From Ottelia alismoides (taxonomy: Eukaryota > Streptophyta > Magnoliopsida > Alismatales > Hydrocharitaceae), in contig JAZKJV010006938.1 of the NCBI GenBank assembly GCA_037367405.1, positions 186,001-250,000 of the forward strand: DNA of 64,000 nucleotides, given 5' to 3'. Both the position numbers and the translations under genes were made by a program. A model generated the notes under the pieces. The model ran no database searches. It worked only from the letters and a program-made list of their open reading frames with translations, and was not told the DNA's origin. Position 1 is the first letter of the stretch. Each line of letters begins with the position of its first letter. Of the stretch, positions 47,801-59,800 are shown one piece after another.

Positions 47801-50800
47801 CGGAGTGTTTATCTGCATGTAAAAAACATGGGGGGCAAAATGTGTATGAGATGATCTTAGGCATTGAAAGTATGATCCATTCAAGCTGTAGTATGAGTTC
47901 ATCCCAAACATCAATAATAGAATGGCCCTCTCATATAAAGATCTTGAAAGCGTGTCTCTCCTATATGACAATTTGGAAAAATGATCCTCTTTGACACTGG
48001 AACCTAAAAAGTAACTTCTCATATGGGGACTTCAAAGAGAGAGACTCTCATAGAGGGACCTCAGGATTCTCTTGCATTGGAATCTCAACAAAAGAGATCA
48101 TTTAATTGAGGATATGAGCATACTATCGAAAATGAATCTTTTCATAGGCGATCTCAAGCAAAAGTAGTGATTTCATCAATTCTGCCACCCTCTTTTCTCC
48201 CTTATTCATCAGAATCACAGAGGTAGGCAATCAAATTGAGGGAAGATTCAAGAGGCATAGAAAACTTCTCCATTTTTTGCATTTTCACCACTGATGTTTT
48301 TTCAAAACCTATGCCATTTTTTGGAATAATTTTCGAACTTTTTCCTTGCCTTTTGTTCTTTTTGAGTGGCCCTAGTCTGTCTAATCATACAAACATAAAA
48401 AAACAGATTAATAAAAAGAAGTGCAGCTTGGGCTTAAGGCATGCTAAGAAGTAGAAGCACATTTTCTTGCTGATAGTCAAAGAAGTTCCTTTGGTCCGTT
48501 TTGCGTAGGCATGGCTTCCCAAGCTTGTGGATCTCTTGGATGCGAATATGCGTCTCCACTGCTTCGCTCTCTGTGATGATCAATGGCCGACCATTTGGTG
48601 GTTCCTTCCAGCCTCGACGGGGGGCGCGGCAGGGCTGTCCTCTTGCGCCCCTCCTCTTTCTTTTGGCCTCCGATGTTCTTGCGCGCATGGTGAACCGCGC
48701 AATTGACGCGGGGCTTACTAATGGATTCCGTAAGGGGGATGTTTGTGTGCCCTTGATCCAGTTCGCCGATGATACTATTTGTTTTATTGAGGGCGGTGCG
48801 GATGAGGTTTCCGGTATGGCCAACACTCTTGCCCTTTTCTGTGAATTATCGGGATTGTCGATTAATGTCTCCAAATCCAACGTGGTGCCTTTTGGCTTGT
48901 CTCCTGCGGAGGCGGAGGAATGCGGCCGGCTGCTCGGTTCTTCGCCTGGTGAGCTTCCGATTGCATATCTAGGGTTACCTTTATCGGTGGGGCGGGCCAG
49001 AGCCAAGGATTGGCGTGTTATTACTGAACGGGTGGAATCGTGCCTTGCTGGTTGGCAGGCGGCTTTGCTTACTCGGGGAGGGCGTCTTATCCTTCTCAAA
49101 TCGGTGCTCTCGTCTATACCTGTGTACTTCCTCTCCGTTCGGAGAATGCCTGCGGGGGTCCGAATGCGGCTTGAGCGGTGTATGCGTCGTTTTTTGTGGG
49201 GGCGGAAGGAGGGGAATGGTAGGGGCATGCATCTGGCCGCGTGGGATGACGTGTCCATGCCTAAGCACTTTGGTGGGCTTGGTGTGCGGAGATTGGATCT
49301 GGTTAACGACGCTCTCTTACTCAAATGGGTGAGTAGACTCTGGGGACGGAAGATAACTTCTTCACCAATGTTCTCAGGGTGCTCTTGGGCAACGATTGGT
49401 TCGGGCTGCAGCGGGGGGTCTTGCGACCTCATTATTCCCCGTTCTGGCGCAACGTGATGGCCGCCCTGCAGAGGAATGTTGCGCTCTTCACCCCGGTGTT
49501 GGGGACGGGGGACTCCTTCAAGTTTTGGCTGGATGATTGGTCGGGAAGTGGTCCTCTCTAGGTGTGTTTTCCAAGATTGTTCGCGCTTGCGTCGAATATG
49601 AATGCATCTGTGGCTGAATGTTGGGTGGATGGGTGTTGGTGTCCGCGTTTCTCAGCGAACTTGGCGGGTGGATGACTTCGTTTTGATGATGGTGGCTCTC
49701 TGTATTGTCGCTACGCCAAATTTGCAGGGGGATCATTGACGCTGGAAGGACGGATCCTTTTCCACTAGGAAGGCTTACCGGGCTCTGGTCCTTCCTCCAC
49801 CACCTATATCATCTCTTCTTGTGCGTGATTGTCAATTCTTCTGGGGCTTGCGCTTGCCGGAACGCATTGGCATCTTCCTTTGGTTACTTCGCAGAAGGAG
49901 GCTGTTGACTCGTGATCGTTGTGCCAAATTTTTTCCACACTTCAGTGCATCTTGCCCCCTCTGTTGTGATGAGGATGAAACCGTTGACCACCTCTTCTTC
50001 GGCTGCCACTTGGTTTCGGGAATCTGGGACGATTTGCCTTGGGCGAGAGCGGACAATCTCTCCGCTTTCTGCGAGATTCTTTGGTGCAACAGGAACAGGG
50101 CGAGGCGTGACCTATTGGCTCCTATCGCGCGACTGTGGTGCATATGGCTTGGCAGGAACGAGGTTATTTTCTCAGGGCAGCGTTTCTATCGTGAAAACAT
50201 ACTTATTTCGTGTACTCGACTTATATCCGACTGGTGTATTCGGTAGGTTTTTTTGGGCCTCTCTGTGGTGGTCGAGTTTCTTCTTGTCGCATACGCATTC
50301 TGATACCTTCTCTCCTTCCTTGATTTTGTAAGTATTTCCCACTTTTTTTTTTCTTTTTCTAGTTATATATATAGCTGGGGCGAACACCAACGAGTGTATC
50401 CCCCTTTTTTTTTAGCCTAAAAAAAAGAATCATCATATCTTCATTATCTTTACTAGGTCTCCACTGCCTTGACATTAAGAGACTTCTCATAGGGTCATCG
50501 CACCTTACAACTACAAACATGCTGAATTTTATGGCTTTGCCTTCTATAATGACACCTCTTTTTTCTCTTAGTGCGATCTGCCTCTACTCATCTTGCTAGG
50601 TACAATGGTGGTCACTACTATCGATTCACTTGTTGGCATTCGATTAAGGAGTCAATGATTTTTGTTGTTAGCCAAGGTTTCCTTGTACCTTTTACCTTCA
50701 TGATTTTGGCATCTCCGCGGCGTAGGCTCACACTTGTGGATACTTCGATCTTGTTATGCACAATCATGTCACGATCTTGGAGAAAAAACCACTAACTACG

Positions 50801-53800
50801 AGAAAATTAGGAAAATATGGTTAAAATAGATAAAGATCAAGATAATGAATTGAAAATCGTGCACCTGTAAGATTGGTCACTTCGTACAATGTGGAACATA
50901 AAATTAGCGCACCATCATGAATGTGAGCATTAAAATATTACACGATTAGAGAAGGTCAAGATGATGTGATGTCCTGCTCCATGAGAAGACCAAATTGGGT
51001 TGGATCCTCATAATATTCTTCCTAAAGATAAGAGAGAGGAGCATCTGTTACTTATAAGATTGGCTTGACTAAAACATAGATAGATTACTTTTCAATGAGG
51101 AGAAAAGATCATTTGTGTTGCAAAGACTGCAAATTAATCCTAGGATAGAGCTTGACATATCAACATCACTTGCTAGTCATGGATACATAAATAAAAGGTT
51201 TAGTAAAGAGGAGGCTTCCCAAGATCATTAGAACTAGATGGTGGAATCTTCAATTGAAGCAACCAAGCTTCAAGGAGAGGTTTAAGAAGACTTATCTTGG
51301 GAATTCAGGGTAGGAAATATCACAATATATGGGCGATATATTGTTGATATATCGGTATCGATTAGGAAGGGATATCGATATTAACCATGCTATCGATTTC
51401 CCCTATATCAACGATACAATCTCGATATATCGCCATATATCGAGTGTCAGCAATATAATGACGACAAAGGGAATCTTCCAACTTAAATTTCCACCCATAT
51501 CACCCCATTTAGACCCAAGTCTGCTACGAACTCCTCTCCAAGGTTCTCTATTGCTCCTGACAGCTCAAATTTCCACCCATTTCGCCCCAAGACTGCTACG
51601 ATCTCTTCTCCAAGGTTCTCCAATGCTCCTTCCTTCCTTTTAGGTAAACAATAGATCTTCTCCAATTTTTTTTTTTGAGAAATTTCTTGGGGATTTTGTT
51701 CATATTGGGTAGGTATTGCATATTCTTGAGTTTTCTTTGTAAGAGTTAAAGTATTTAGTGAGATATATAGGGGAATTAATTTGGGATTTTTGAGTTTTGT
51801 TGTGAAATTAAGCTGTTATGAAAGGAGAAACTCGAATCTCATGTTCTAGACATAGAAAAAAAGATTTTATGACGCTTTGTTTTAACTAAAAATTGGTAAT
51901 TTATTAATTCTGTGAATTGAACATTAGATCTATAATTTATTTTCGTGTTTTATGTCTCATGCGTGGTTTGTCATGGAATTGGTTGTCTCAACTCTAGATC
52001 TAGGATGTTTTTCCTTAGAAATCGAAACAAATACATTTAAATAGTATGTTAAACATTAAATATCAAAGACTTTATGCATATTAAGCATGTTAAAAAATAT
52101 AATAAATTCGAAAATTAAAAAAAATTAATTAGCAAATAATTGATTGGTCCCCTCATATGTCTCACGAATGTTTGTTGTGTAATTTCTCCGTAGGTTTCAG
52201 CTATCAACATCATGAGTTCACACTTCAGTTTGGATTCCGATGATCAGAGGGACAATGGAGAGATTGGTTGGAGGTTTGCCATCGCTCCACATGGTAACAA
52301 ATCGCATGGCCTCAAATTTCAGCGAAATTTGGTCGAATTTCTGTCGAATATCGATATCCAGTCGAAATCGTAATTTGATCGAAATGACTGAAATGACCGA
52401 AGTATGGGGGTCCTAGTACAAAAAATGACCGAAGTGACCGAAATTTCGGTCGAAATTCCACCGAAATTCCATCAAAATTCTGTTTTGGTCGATACCGAAA
52501 TGGTGACCGAAACCGACATTTAAGGCCTTGACAAATCGAACCCACAGTGCCACTTCTGTGGGAAGAGGTTGGGAGGGGGGATTACACGGCTGAAGCACTA
52601 TTTTGTTGGCAACAATAAGAATGTTGCCAAGTGCATGCGTTGTCCCAAAGATGCGAGGGAGTTGGTGAAGGTTGACTTGGACGGGAAGAAGGACAAAGAT
52701 GTATAGAGGTCCAGAAGGGATGAACAATTCAAGGAATTCATATTTGAGAAACAGTTCAATGTCCTCTCCGATTCAGATGACGGTGACTTTGTCTACCCTG
52801 CTGATATTCAGACCGCAGCTGAGAGGAGGGCATACAAAAGGGCAACAAAGGAATCTATGAGGAGCGAGTTCGAGAAGAGAGAACTCGACAGTGCACAAGG
52901 CAACTTTTATGGTGCCGGTGGCAGTGGGAGCAGTTCTGGAGGTGCACCAGTACCAACACCTATGAAAAAACACAACGAGAAGGAATTTAAGCCCTTCTTG
53001 ATGAGGAGCAAATCCTTGCACTACAAGCTAAGCAATGATCCGAAGCAGAAGACCGTGAATGGCATGTTCACAATTGCCAGGGAGAGAGTGGGCAAGGCCA
53101 TCAACAAGCTCTTTTTTGGGGAGAGCATTCTGGCAAATGTTGTTAGTGGACCATTTTTGAGGCATTCCATCGACGAGATCATTGCCACGAGAATGAGAGC
53201 GAAGGCTCCCACATTTAAGGAGATAATGAGCAAATATCTCAGGATGGAGAAGGAGGAGATGAACAAGTACATCACTTGGCTGAGGAGGAGATGGCCAGAG
53301 TATGGTGTGACACTGATGTACGATGGGTGGACAAGCTACACGAGGAAGCAAATTATCAACTTCATCGTTTACTGCAATGGGAAGGCCATTTTTTTGAAGT
53401 TCGTTGATGCATTCGAGCATGTAATGGACCACAAGTACCTGTTGAAGTTGATGAAAGACATCAAGGATATTAAGAAGGAGAACATTGTCCAGATTATCAT
53501 GGACAATGGCAACACCGTCAAGAAAACAGGTAAAACAATAATGAATTCTTGTAGCTACGGTATTTTTTGGACACGATGCGCTGCACATTCTATCGATTTG
53601 ATATTGAAGGACTTCAGCAAGAGGAAGCTTGTCTCAAAGGTGGTGGAGCAAGTGCAGATGATCACCATCTTCATTTACTATCATTCCAATGTGCGGCTTT
53701 GATGAGACGGATGTGCGATGGTGAACTGGTTATGCCTGTCATCACATGCTTTGCAACCAATTTTATAGCGTTGCAGAGCCTTAAACAATATAAGATGGGT

Positions 53801-56800
53801 TTGAAAATCATGTGTTGCCAATAAGAATGGTTCGAGATACCCGAAGCTCGAACAAGAGGGAGGAAAGTTGAGACATTGATCAATGATCTTCTCTTCTAGG
53901 ATGACGTGACACGAGTCACGAAGATTATGGATACGATTGTATCCACATTGCGGATTGTGAATGGTGACAAAAAGCTAACCATGAGAGTGATCTACAAGGC
54001 AATGCATGCATGAGAGAGAAGATCTGAGAAGCAGTTTGGAAGAAAGGATATAAAGCCTGGTTAGACATCATTGACGAATGTTGGACCAAGATGCTTTTGC
54101 ATCCTCTTCACAAGGCTGGTATGTATATGCAATAAATGAATCTGTTCTTTAATTTTTGATACCATTGTTTATGGATTAAATTATGAGAATTATGCATGCA
54201 TGTGCCTTGTGTCCAACTTATTACTTCAATCCCAAGTATCGGTATAAGCACGATCTTGGTACAAAATGCCGACCTTCTAGCAGCCATCCAAATTGTGGTG
54301 GAGAAGCTTGTCAAAAACGAGAAAACACAGACCATGTGCATGAATGAGGTAATTTGGAATCTAGTGGATTTATATTTCCAAGTAGTCTAACAAAGTATTC
54401 ATTGGAATTTGGAAGTATATGTGACAATTTATGACTTCTAACAATGTGCAGGTCAAGTACTTTAGGGATGCTTTGGGGTCCTTCAGTAGAATTACTGTGG
54501 TCAATGGACGGGGTATTACTCTTCCTGGTAACGAATACGTCCCTTGATTGTGTTATGACATATTACTAGTATTTACTATTATTGATTTATCTCTTTTGGA
54601 TTTTCCGCTGCGGAATGATGGTTACTGTACGAGATTAAGGCTCTAGACCTATGAAAGGTGACAGTGAAAGTATTATCGCAAACTGCATTTGTTGATGGTT
54701 GTGAGAGGAACTGGAGTACGCTCACCATTATTGATTCGAATAGACAGAACATGTTGGGAGAACAGAAGCTCCATGATCTTGTCTACGTGCTCTACAACAT
54801 GAGGCTAAGATGAAACATGCAATGGAGGGGCATGACAAAAAGGACTACAAGCCCCATCGATCTTGCATACATTTTCAAAATGCACGATGACGATGCAGAT
54901 GAAGATATTCTCCAGAGTTGGTTGGACTCCAATGGTGCTTCGGTGCTTGATCAATAGGGAGGCAATCCGAATCTGCACATAAGCTAGCAAATGGGAGCAT
55001 ATGTTGGTGATTTCATGGCCAGATCTGGGCAAATCACGGACCCTCTTGGAGGGTTGGAGCTTGATGCAATTGTTAATGACATTCTCTCCACTGGTTTGAA
55101 ATTCGAATCCAAATCCAAATCAAAGGATGATAGTGGGAGTGATGATGATGATTCTGTTGGCGGCCATGGTGGATTTGGTGATGGGGAAACACATTCAGGG
55201 GGGTCAGGGCCAGTAGGGGGTGATCGTGGACTAAATGATACAAGATTTGGGGAAGAGCTCCACACAGGGTGTGAATATATGGAGCCGCACGGAAACACAC
55301 ATGGACAATTTGTCCCAAGTCTGAGTCCAGGACATTTGGATTACGAAGCATACAAACACGACCATTATCATACGACCAACTACATGGATGATCTGATATC
55401 ATCTGTAGGTTCCTTGAGCTGCATGAACATTGACAACCCTTATCGTGGAGCAATATCAAGTCCCTTGGGTGGATATGGATCATCACACAATGAGAGATCA
55501 TTTGACGTCTTCCCAGAGTACTTTCATGCTCTTCATCTTCTTTAGGCACATACATATCCATCATATGGGTACAACGGGTATGGATACACTAGCTACAATG
55601 TTGAAAACTATCGAGGTAGCCCGCCCGAACAGAGCCAGGGCAATTATTTTGGTGGTGACAACTGTCATATCTTCCCGAGTCGACTTCTACACGTCCATGC
55701 CTCCCCCTCTTCCTTCGCAGAGATCCTCTCCTACTCAGCCATCGTCATTCGAGGATCTCAAGCCATTACTTCGTAGCCTCATCGTACCCCTCGTGATACA
55801 AGATCTAGTGCTTCTTATTCTCTTATTGGGATACTTATATGCATCGACGACCATTTGTACATGCAATATGTGATGGATTACAAAGCCATGTACTCGTACA
55901 TGACATGGGAGAACTACTGCGAGTTCATTGAGTCCGCAATGCGCTATGAGAGACAACATGGCCGTTATGGGGGCATACAGATCCATCACGGAACTCTTGA
56001 TTCTAAACCACTAGGTAATATCTTTTATAATATTGCATTAATTTACATTTTTTTCATTTATTTTTGTGAATAGATAACTCTTTAGTCGTTGTATTTCTGT
56101 AATTAATTCTTTACTTCACTAGAACGGTAGAACCTTCCATTATGAAAAGTTATTTATATGAAAGAAACATTATTCCATTAATTATTATTTAAAATTTTCA
56201 ATGAAATGACTCATTTTAATGCCATTCATTGGCACGTGTTCTAAGTGTGGTTAACTTAGCTACTTTGATTCCAATTTCAATGTTTATTCATCACCAATCA
56301 ACATTAGCAACGATATGTTCGATATGGCTGATATGCGTGATATAAGAGTCATAGATGATCGATATGTGTGATCTAAGTATATATTTGCAAGTTATTTAGT
56401 GTTAACGAACTTGGTTGAACTCCATTTCCAATATCTATAAGTCAACAATCAATATTAATAGCGATATGATCGATATGTGTGATAAATGGGGTATAAATGA
56501 TTGATGTGTGTGATATAAATGTATACTTGTAGGTTTATTCTTGTTTTAATAACTTGGATGATTTTAATTTGTGAAAAACGATAAAAATGACTTTTTTGAG
56601 TCATTTCCGACATTTCCACCGATATCGTCGATATATCCTGATATATCCTCGATATATCATTTTCCGGGCGGACCGATACGATATCGATATTTCACAACTT
56701 CCTCGGGATTGTAACAGAAGTGCAAACGAGATGACTATATCATCTTGCATCCGAAAGGTAACCAAAGAGATGTTAAGCGAGTCTAACGAAGGAGTTCCGT

Positions 56801-59800
56801 GTCAAAAGGAGGCTTGGTGATGGATTGAAGCGGTGCAAGAGAAGCTTGGAATTAAAAGACATTGCTTTATAGCTGTGTATAAGGATAGATTAGAGGAAAC
56901 TGTCACGAACTATAAAACAATGAAGAAGGAAGCAAAGAAGGTTGTTAGTGAAGTTCATTCAAGAGCTTATGAGGTTTTGTATGAAAATATGGACTCTAAA
57001 GTAGGACAGAAGGATATATTCGTATTCGCCAAATCAAGAGTAAAAAAGATCAAAGACCTTTCTCTAGTTAGATGCATTAAGGATGAGGAAGTCATGTGCA
57101 TGCTACTTAGAAGAATATAAAGATTAGGTTGAAGCAGTATTTCTATAAGTGCTTCATTGGGGAAGGGAATAAAGAGATCACTCTGGGAGATCTAGCTAGC
57201 GGTGAAAGTTACCTGAATCGTGTAAGGTATAGATAAATATAAAGGAAGGAGGAAAAGGAGGTTGCGAAGGTTATGAAACCTGAGAAATATGTAGGACTTG
57301 ATGACATTCCTATAGAAGTATGAAGAGTTTTAGGTGAACATGATTTTACATAGCGCACAAATTTATTCAATGTTATTTAACGAAGCAAGAAAATGCGTGA
57401 AGAGTGGAGGAGAAGCATCATGGTGCCTCTTTTATATGAATAAAGGAGGCATTCAAAATTGTTCGAGTTACAGAGGTATCAAACCAATGAATTATACTAT
57501 GAAAATTTGGTAATATGTGATCGAAAGAAGGTTAAGGCAAGTTTACATAATAATAGAAAATAAATTTGGATTCATACCAGGTCACTCAACTATTGAAGTT
57601 ATGTTGATTTACAAAGCTAAAAGGAAGAATTTTCATATGTTTTTTACTGATTTGGAGAAGGCTTGTGATTCAGTCCCATGGGAAATATTGTAGAGAGTTT
57701 TGGAGAAGAGACAAGTACCTGTCTTATACATTAACATTATAAAAGATATGTTTGATGGGGCTTCGTCTTGTGTAAGTATCCAATTTGGGAAGACTGACTA
57801 TTTTGATATTACTATTAGCATCCGTATGCATCAAGGTTCAACTTAAGCACATTCCGCTTTACTTTGATTATGGATGAGTTGACTAGTCACATTCATGATG
57901 AGATACCTTAGTGTTGGTTGTTTGCTGATGATATTGTGTTGATTGATGAAACTAGAGATGGAGTAAATAAGAAGCTTGAGATTTCGAAACATGTCATCTA
58001 GACTAAACAATTTTGTAAAAAGTAGGACCAAGACTGAATATATGGAGTGCACATTTGATGGAAGCAGTGGTGAAGGAATCGATGTGAAGACTTTGGATGA
58101 TAACATTCGGAAAAAAGTTTCTTTTAGATACTTGAGATCTATTTTGCAACATGATGTGGAATTGATGGAGATATTACTCATAGAATAACTGTAGGTTGGT
58201 TAAAGTTTAGAGGAGCCTCTACTATTTTATGTGATAAGAATTTCCTTTGGAAATCAAAGGAAAGTATTACAAACCAGCATAAACGCTGTTATGATCTGTG
58301 GTTCTGAATGTTGGCATGTGAACCAAAGACATGTGCAAAGAATGGTAGTAGTATAAATGAAAATGCTAAGGTGGATGTATGGTTATACAAGAAAAGATCG
58401 AATTCGAAATCATGTGATCAAAAGGAAGTTGGTGTAGCTCCGATAACGGATAAGATGAGAGAAAACTGCTTAAAATGGTTTGTCCATTTGCAAAGGTCGG
58501 TTGACGCATCAGTTAGAAAATGCGAGATTTGAGATGTTGAGTTAGCTAAGAGAGAACGGGGAAGGCCCAAGAAGTGTTGGAATTTGGGAAAAGGCTTTGT
58601 TTTTGTTGCATTCAACATCATCATTCATTTGAGGGATTTAAGGGGAAAACATTTGATAGAAACACATGGAATTTTCATTTTTCTAATCATTGAAATTTGG
58701 ATGCTTTTTAATTTCCTCCTTTTTCAACTTTCTTTTGCGCTCACATTATTCCAAATACCATAGGATTGACTCATGAAAATTTTCTCGTGAGTCCTCTTTC
58801 ATCCGTGGATCTTCTTTTCATTCAAAGAGGTGTAGCTTTGAAAATTCATTGTTGACAAGCAAGTTGGGGAAATGCGACACCAACCCTTACGGTCTTTTCT
58901 TTTGGTCTTACAAATCTTGCATCAATGTGATTCCAATCATCGTTGCTTTCATAGCAAAGGCTTTGGATCTCTCGGTTGATTCAAGTACACTTGAGAGCAT
59001 GGCACTGAATCCTGTGCTGGCGACAAAGGAGTTGGTTGATATTGGTTGATCTGTGATATATGGAAAATAGTAAGATCCATAGATGGAAGGGCATTGGAAG
59101 GATTTTGAGAGCTTCCTCTCAACTTCGTTAGGTGTTCTTGGTTGAAGGTGGCTGGGTTGAATTGCAGGGGTAATGGAGATCTCCTACTCGACTTAGTTAA
59201 AAGCATACTGCATTTATCTTTTCTATCAGGGCTTTACCAGTCTTATACAAAGTTACACACCTAGGTTTGAAGAAGTGATTCGTAAATGCTGGTTCGTGAA
59301 ATCCAGTCACGGCGAATTTATAGGAGTACTTGGATCTGAAGATCAATTTCTCACAATGCATGTGACCCGGCGCATAGTCGACCCACCACCACCATCACCA
59401 CCACAAAAAACCAGGTGTGCCTTGTCAAATCTATATCCAATAGGCACAATTCGGCATTGCATTGGCTTGATTGCTGTTTCGATTGCGAAGCTCTACAATC
59501 ATTCTGTCTTTCTGCAAAAAAAAATGGAATTTTGTTACATTTCCATTTTGTTAAATTAGTCTGAATTGATTTTCAAATCCCCCTCGAGGAGGGTTGCATT
59601 AAGTAGCTGACAACCAAAACAAAAGAATTTGAAGTCGGTTCGACGTGAAAAAGCCGACCCTACGTAAAGTGGGATAAGGCTTTGCCATTTTTTTAGTCTG
59701 AATTGATTCTCAGAAGGTTGCACGTGTGAAATTGTCTTAACATGATCATCAAACTATTTTCATTCTTTTAGTGGAAATTGATATATGTGACCTTATTTTA

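Larger units (their letters stand above)
48467..50423 (+). mobile_element. LINE-E, 5'-truncated L1-type LINE
   Basis: It starts within the reverse transcriptase and ends with the shared tail GGGGCGAACACCAACGAGTG and an A-run near 50416-50423. A gapped duplication is possible between AGAAGCACATTTTCTT (48451-48466) and AGAATCATCATATCTT (from about 50423). It is about 1.95 kb. Confidence 0.85.
52212..54955 (+). pseudogene. hAT-1 transposase, interrupted by MITE-1
   Basis: It opens at ATG 52212, after a likely intron acceptor (TTTCTCCGTAG), with [20 protein letters not shown] up to 52304. MITE-1 copy C intervenes and the frame resumes with [20 protein letters not shown], a BED-type zinc finger. 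The frame 52857-53702 carries the DUF659 core ([44 protein letters not shown]). Later segments, in shifting frames, include [20 protein letters not shown] near 53900 and the dimerisation motif [20 protein letters not shown] near 54690. Several stops and frame changes follow 53702, so it is no longer a working gene. Confidence 0.88.
51306..56705 (+). mobile_element. hAT-1, large hAT transposon (about 5.4 kb)
   Basis: It contains a BED-finger and DUF659-type transposase gene on the + strand. The left end begins near CAGGGTAGGAAATATCACAA (51311) and the right end is near 56700, reading inverted GAAGTTGTGAAATATCGATA. The first 150 bp and the last 100 bp are full of GATATATCG words. I could not define a perfect 8-bp duplication (TGGGAATT and CGGGATTG match only partly), so the exact ends are uncertain by some bases. 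A tandem duplication of about 140 bp lies at 56255-56540. Confidence 0.75.

Noticed and set aside
48434..49432. 332-residue open frame on the - strand
   Set aside because: It is the antisense shadow of the LINE-E reverse transcriptase; GC-rich coding DNA often leaves such frames. No recognisable domain.
51306..56705. Perfect 8-bp duplication for hAT-1
   Set aside because: TGGGAATT and CGGGATTG share only part of their sequence; the ends remain approximate.
58849..59559. Small open frames as additional host exons
   Set aside because: No match to the host family and no consistent phase; exon g joins exon h directly in phase 0.
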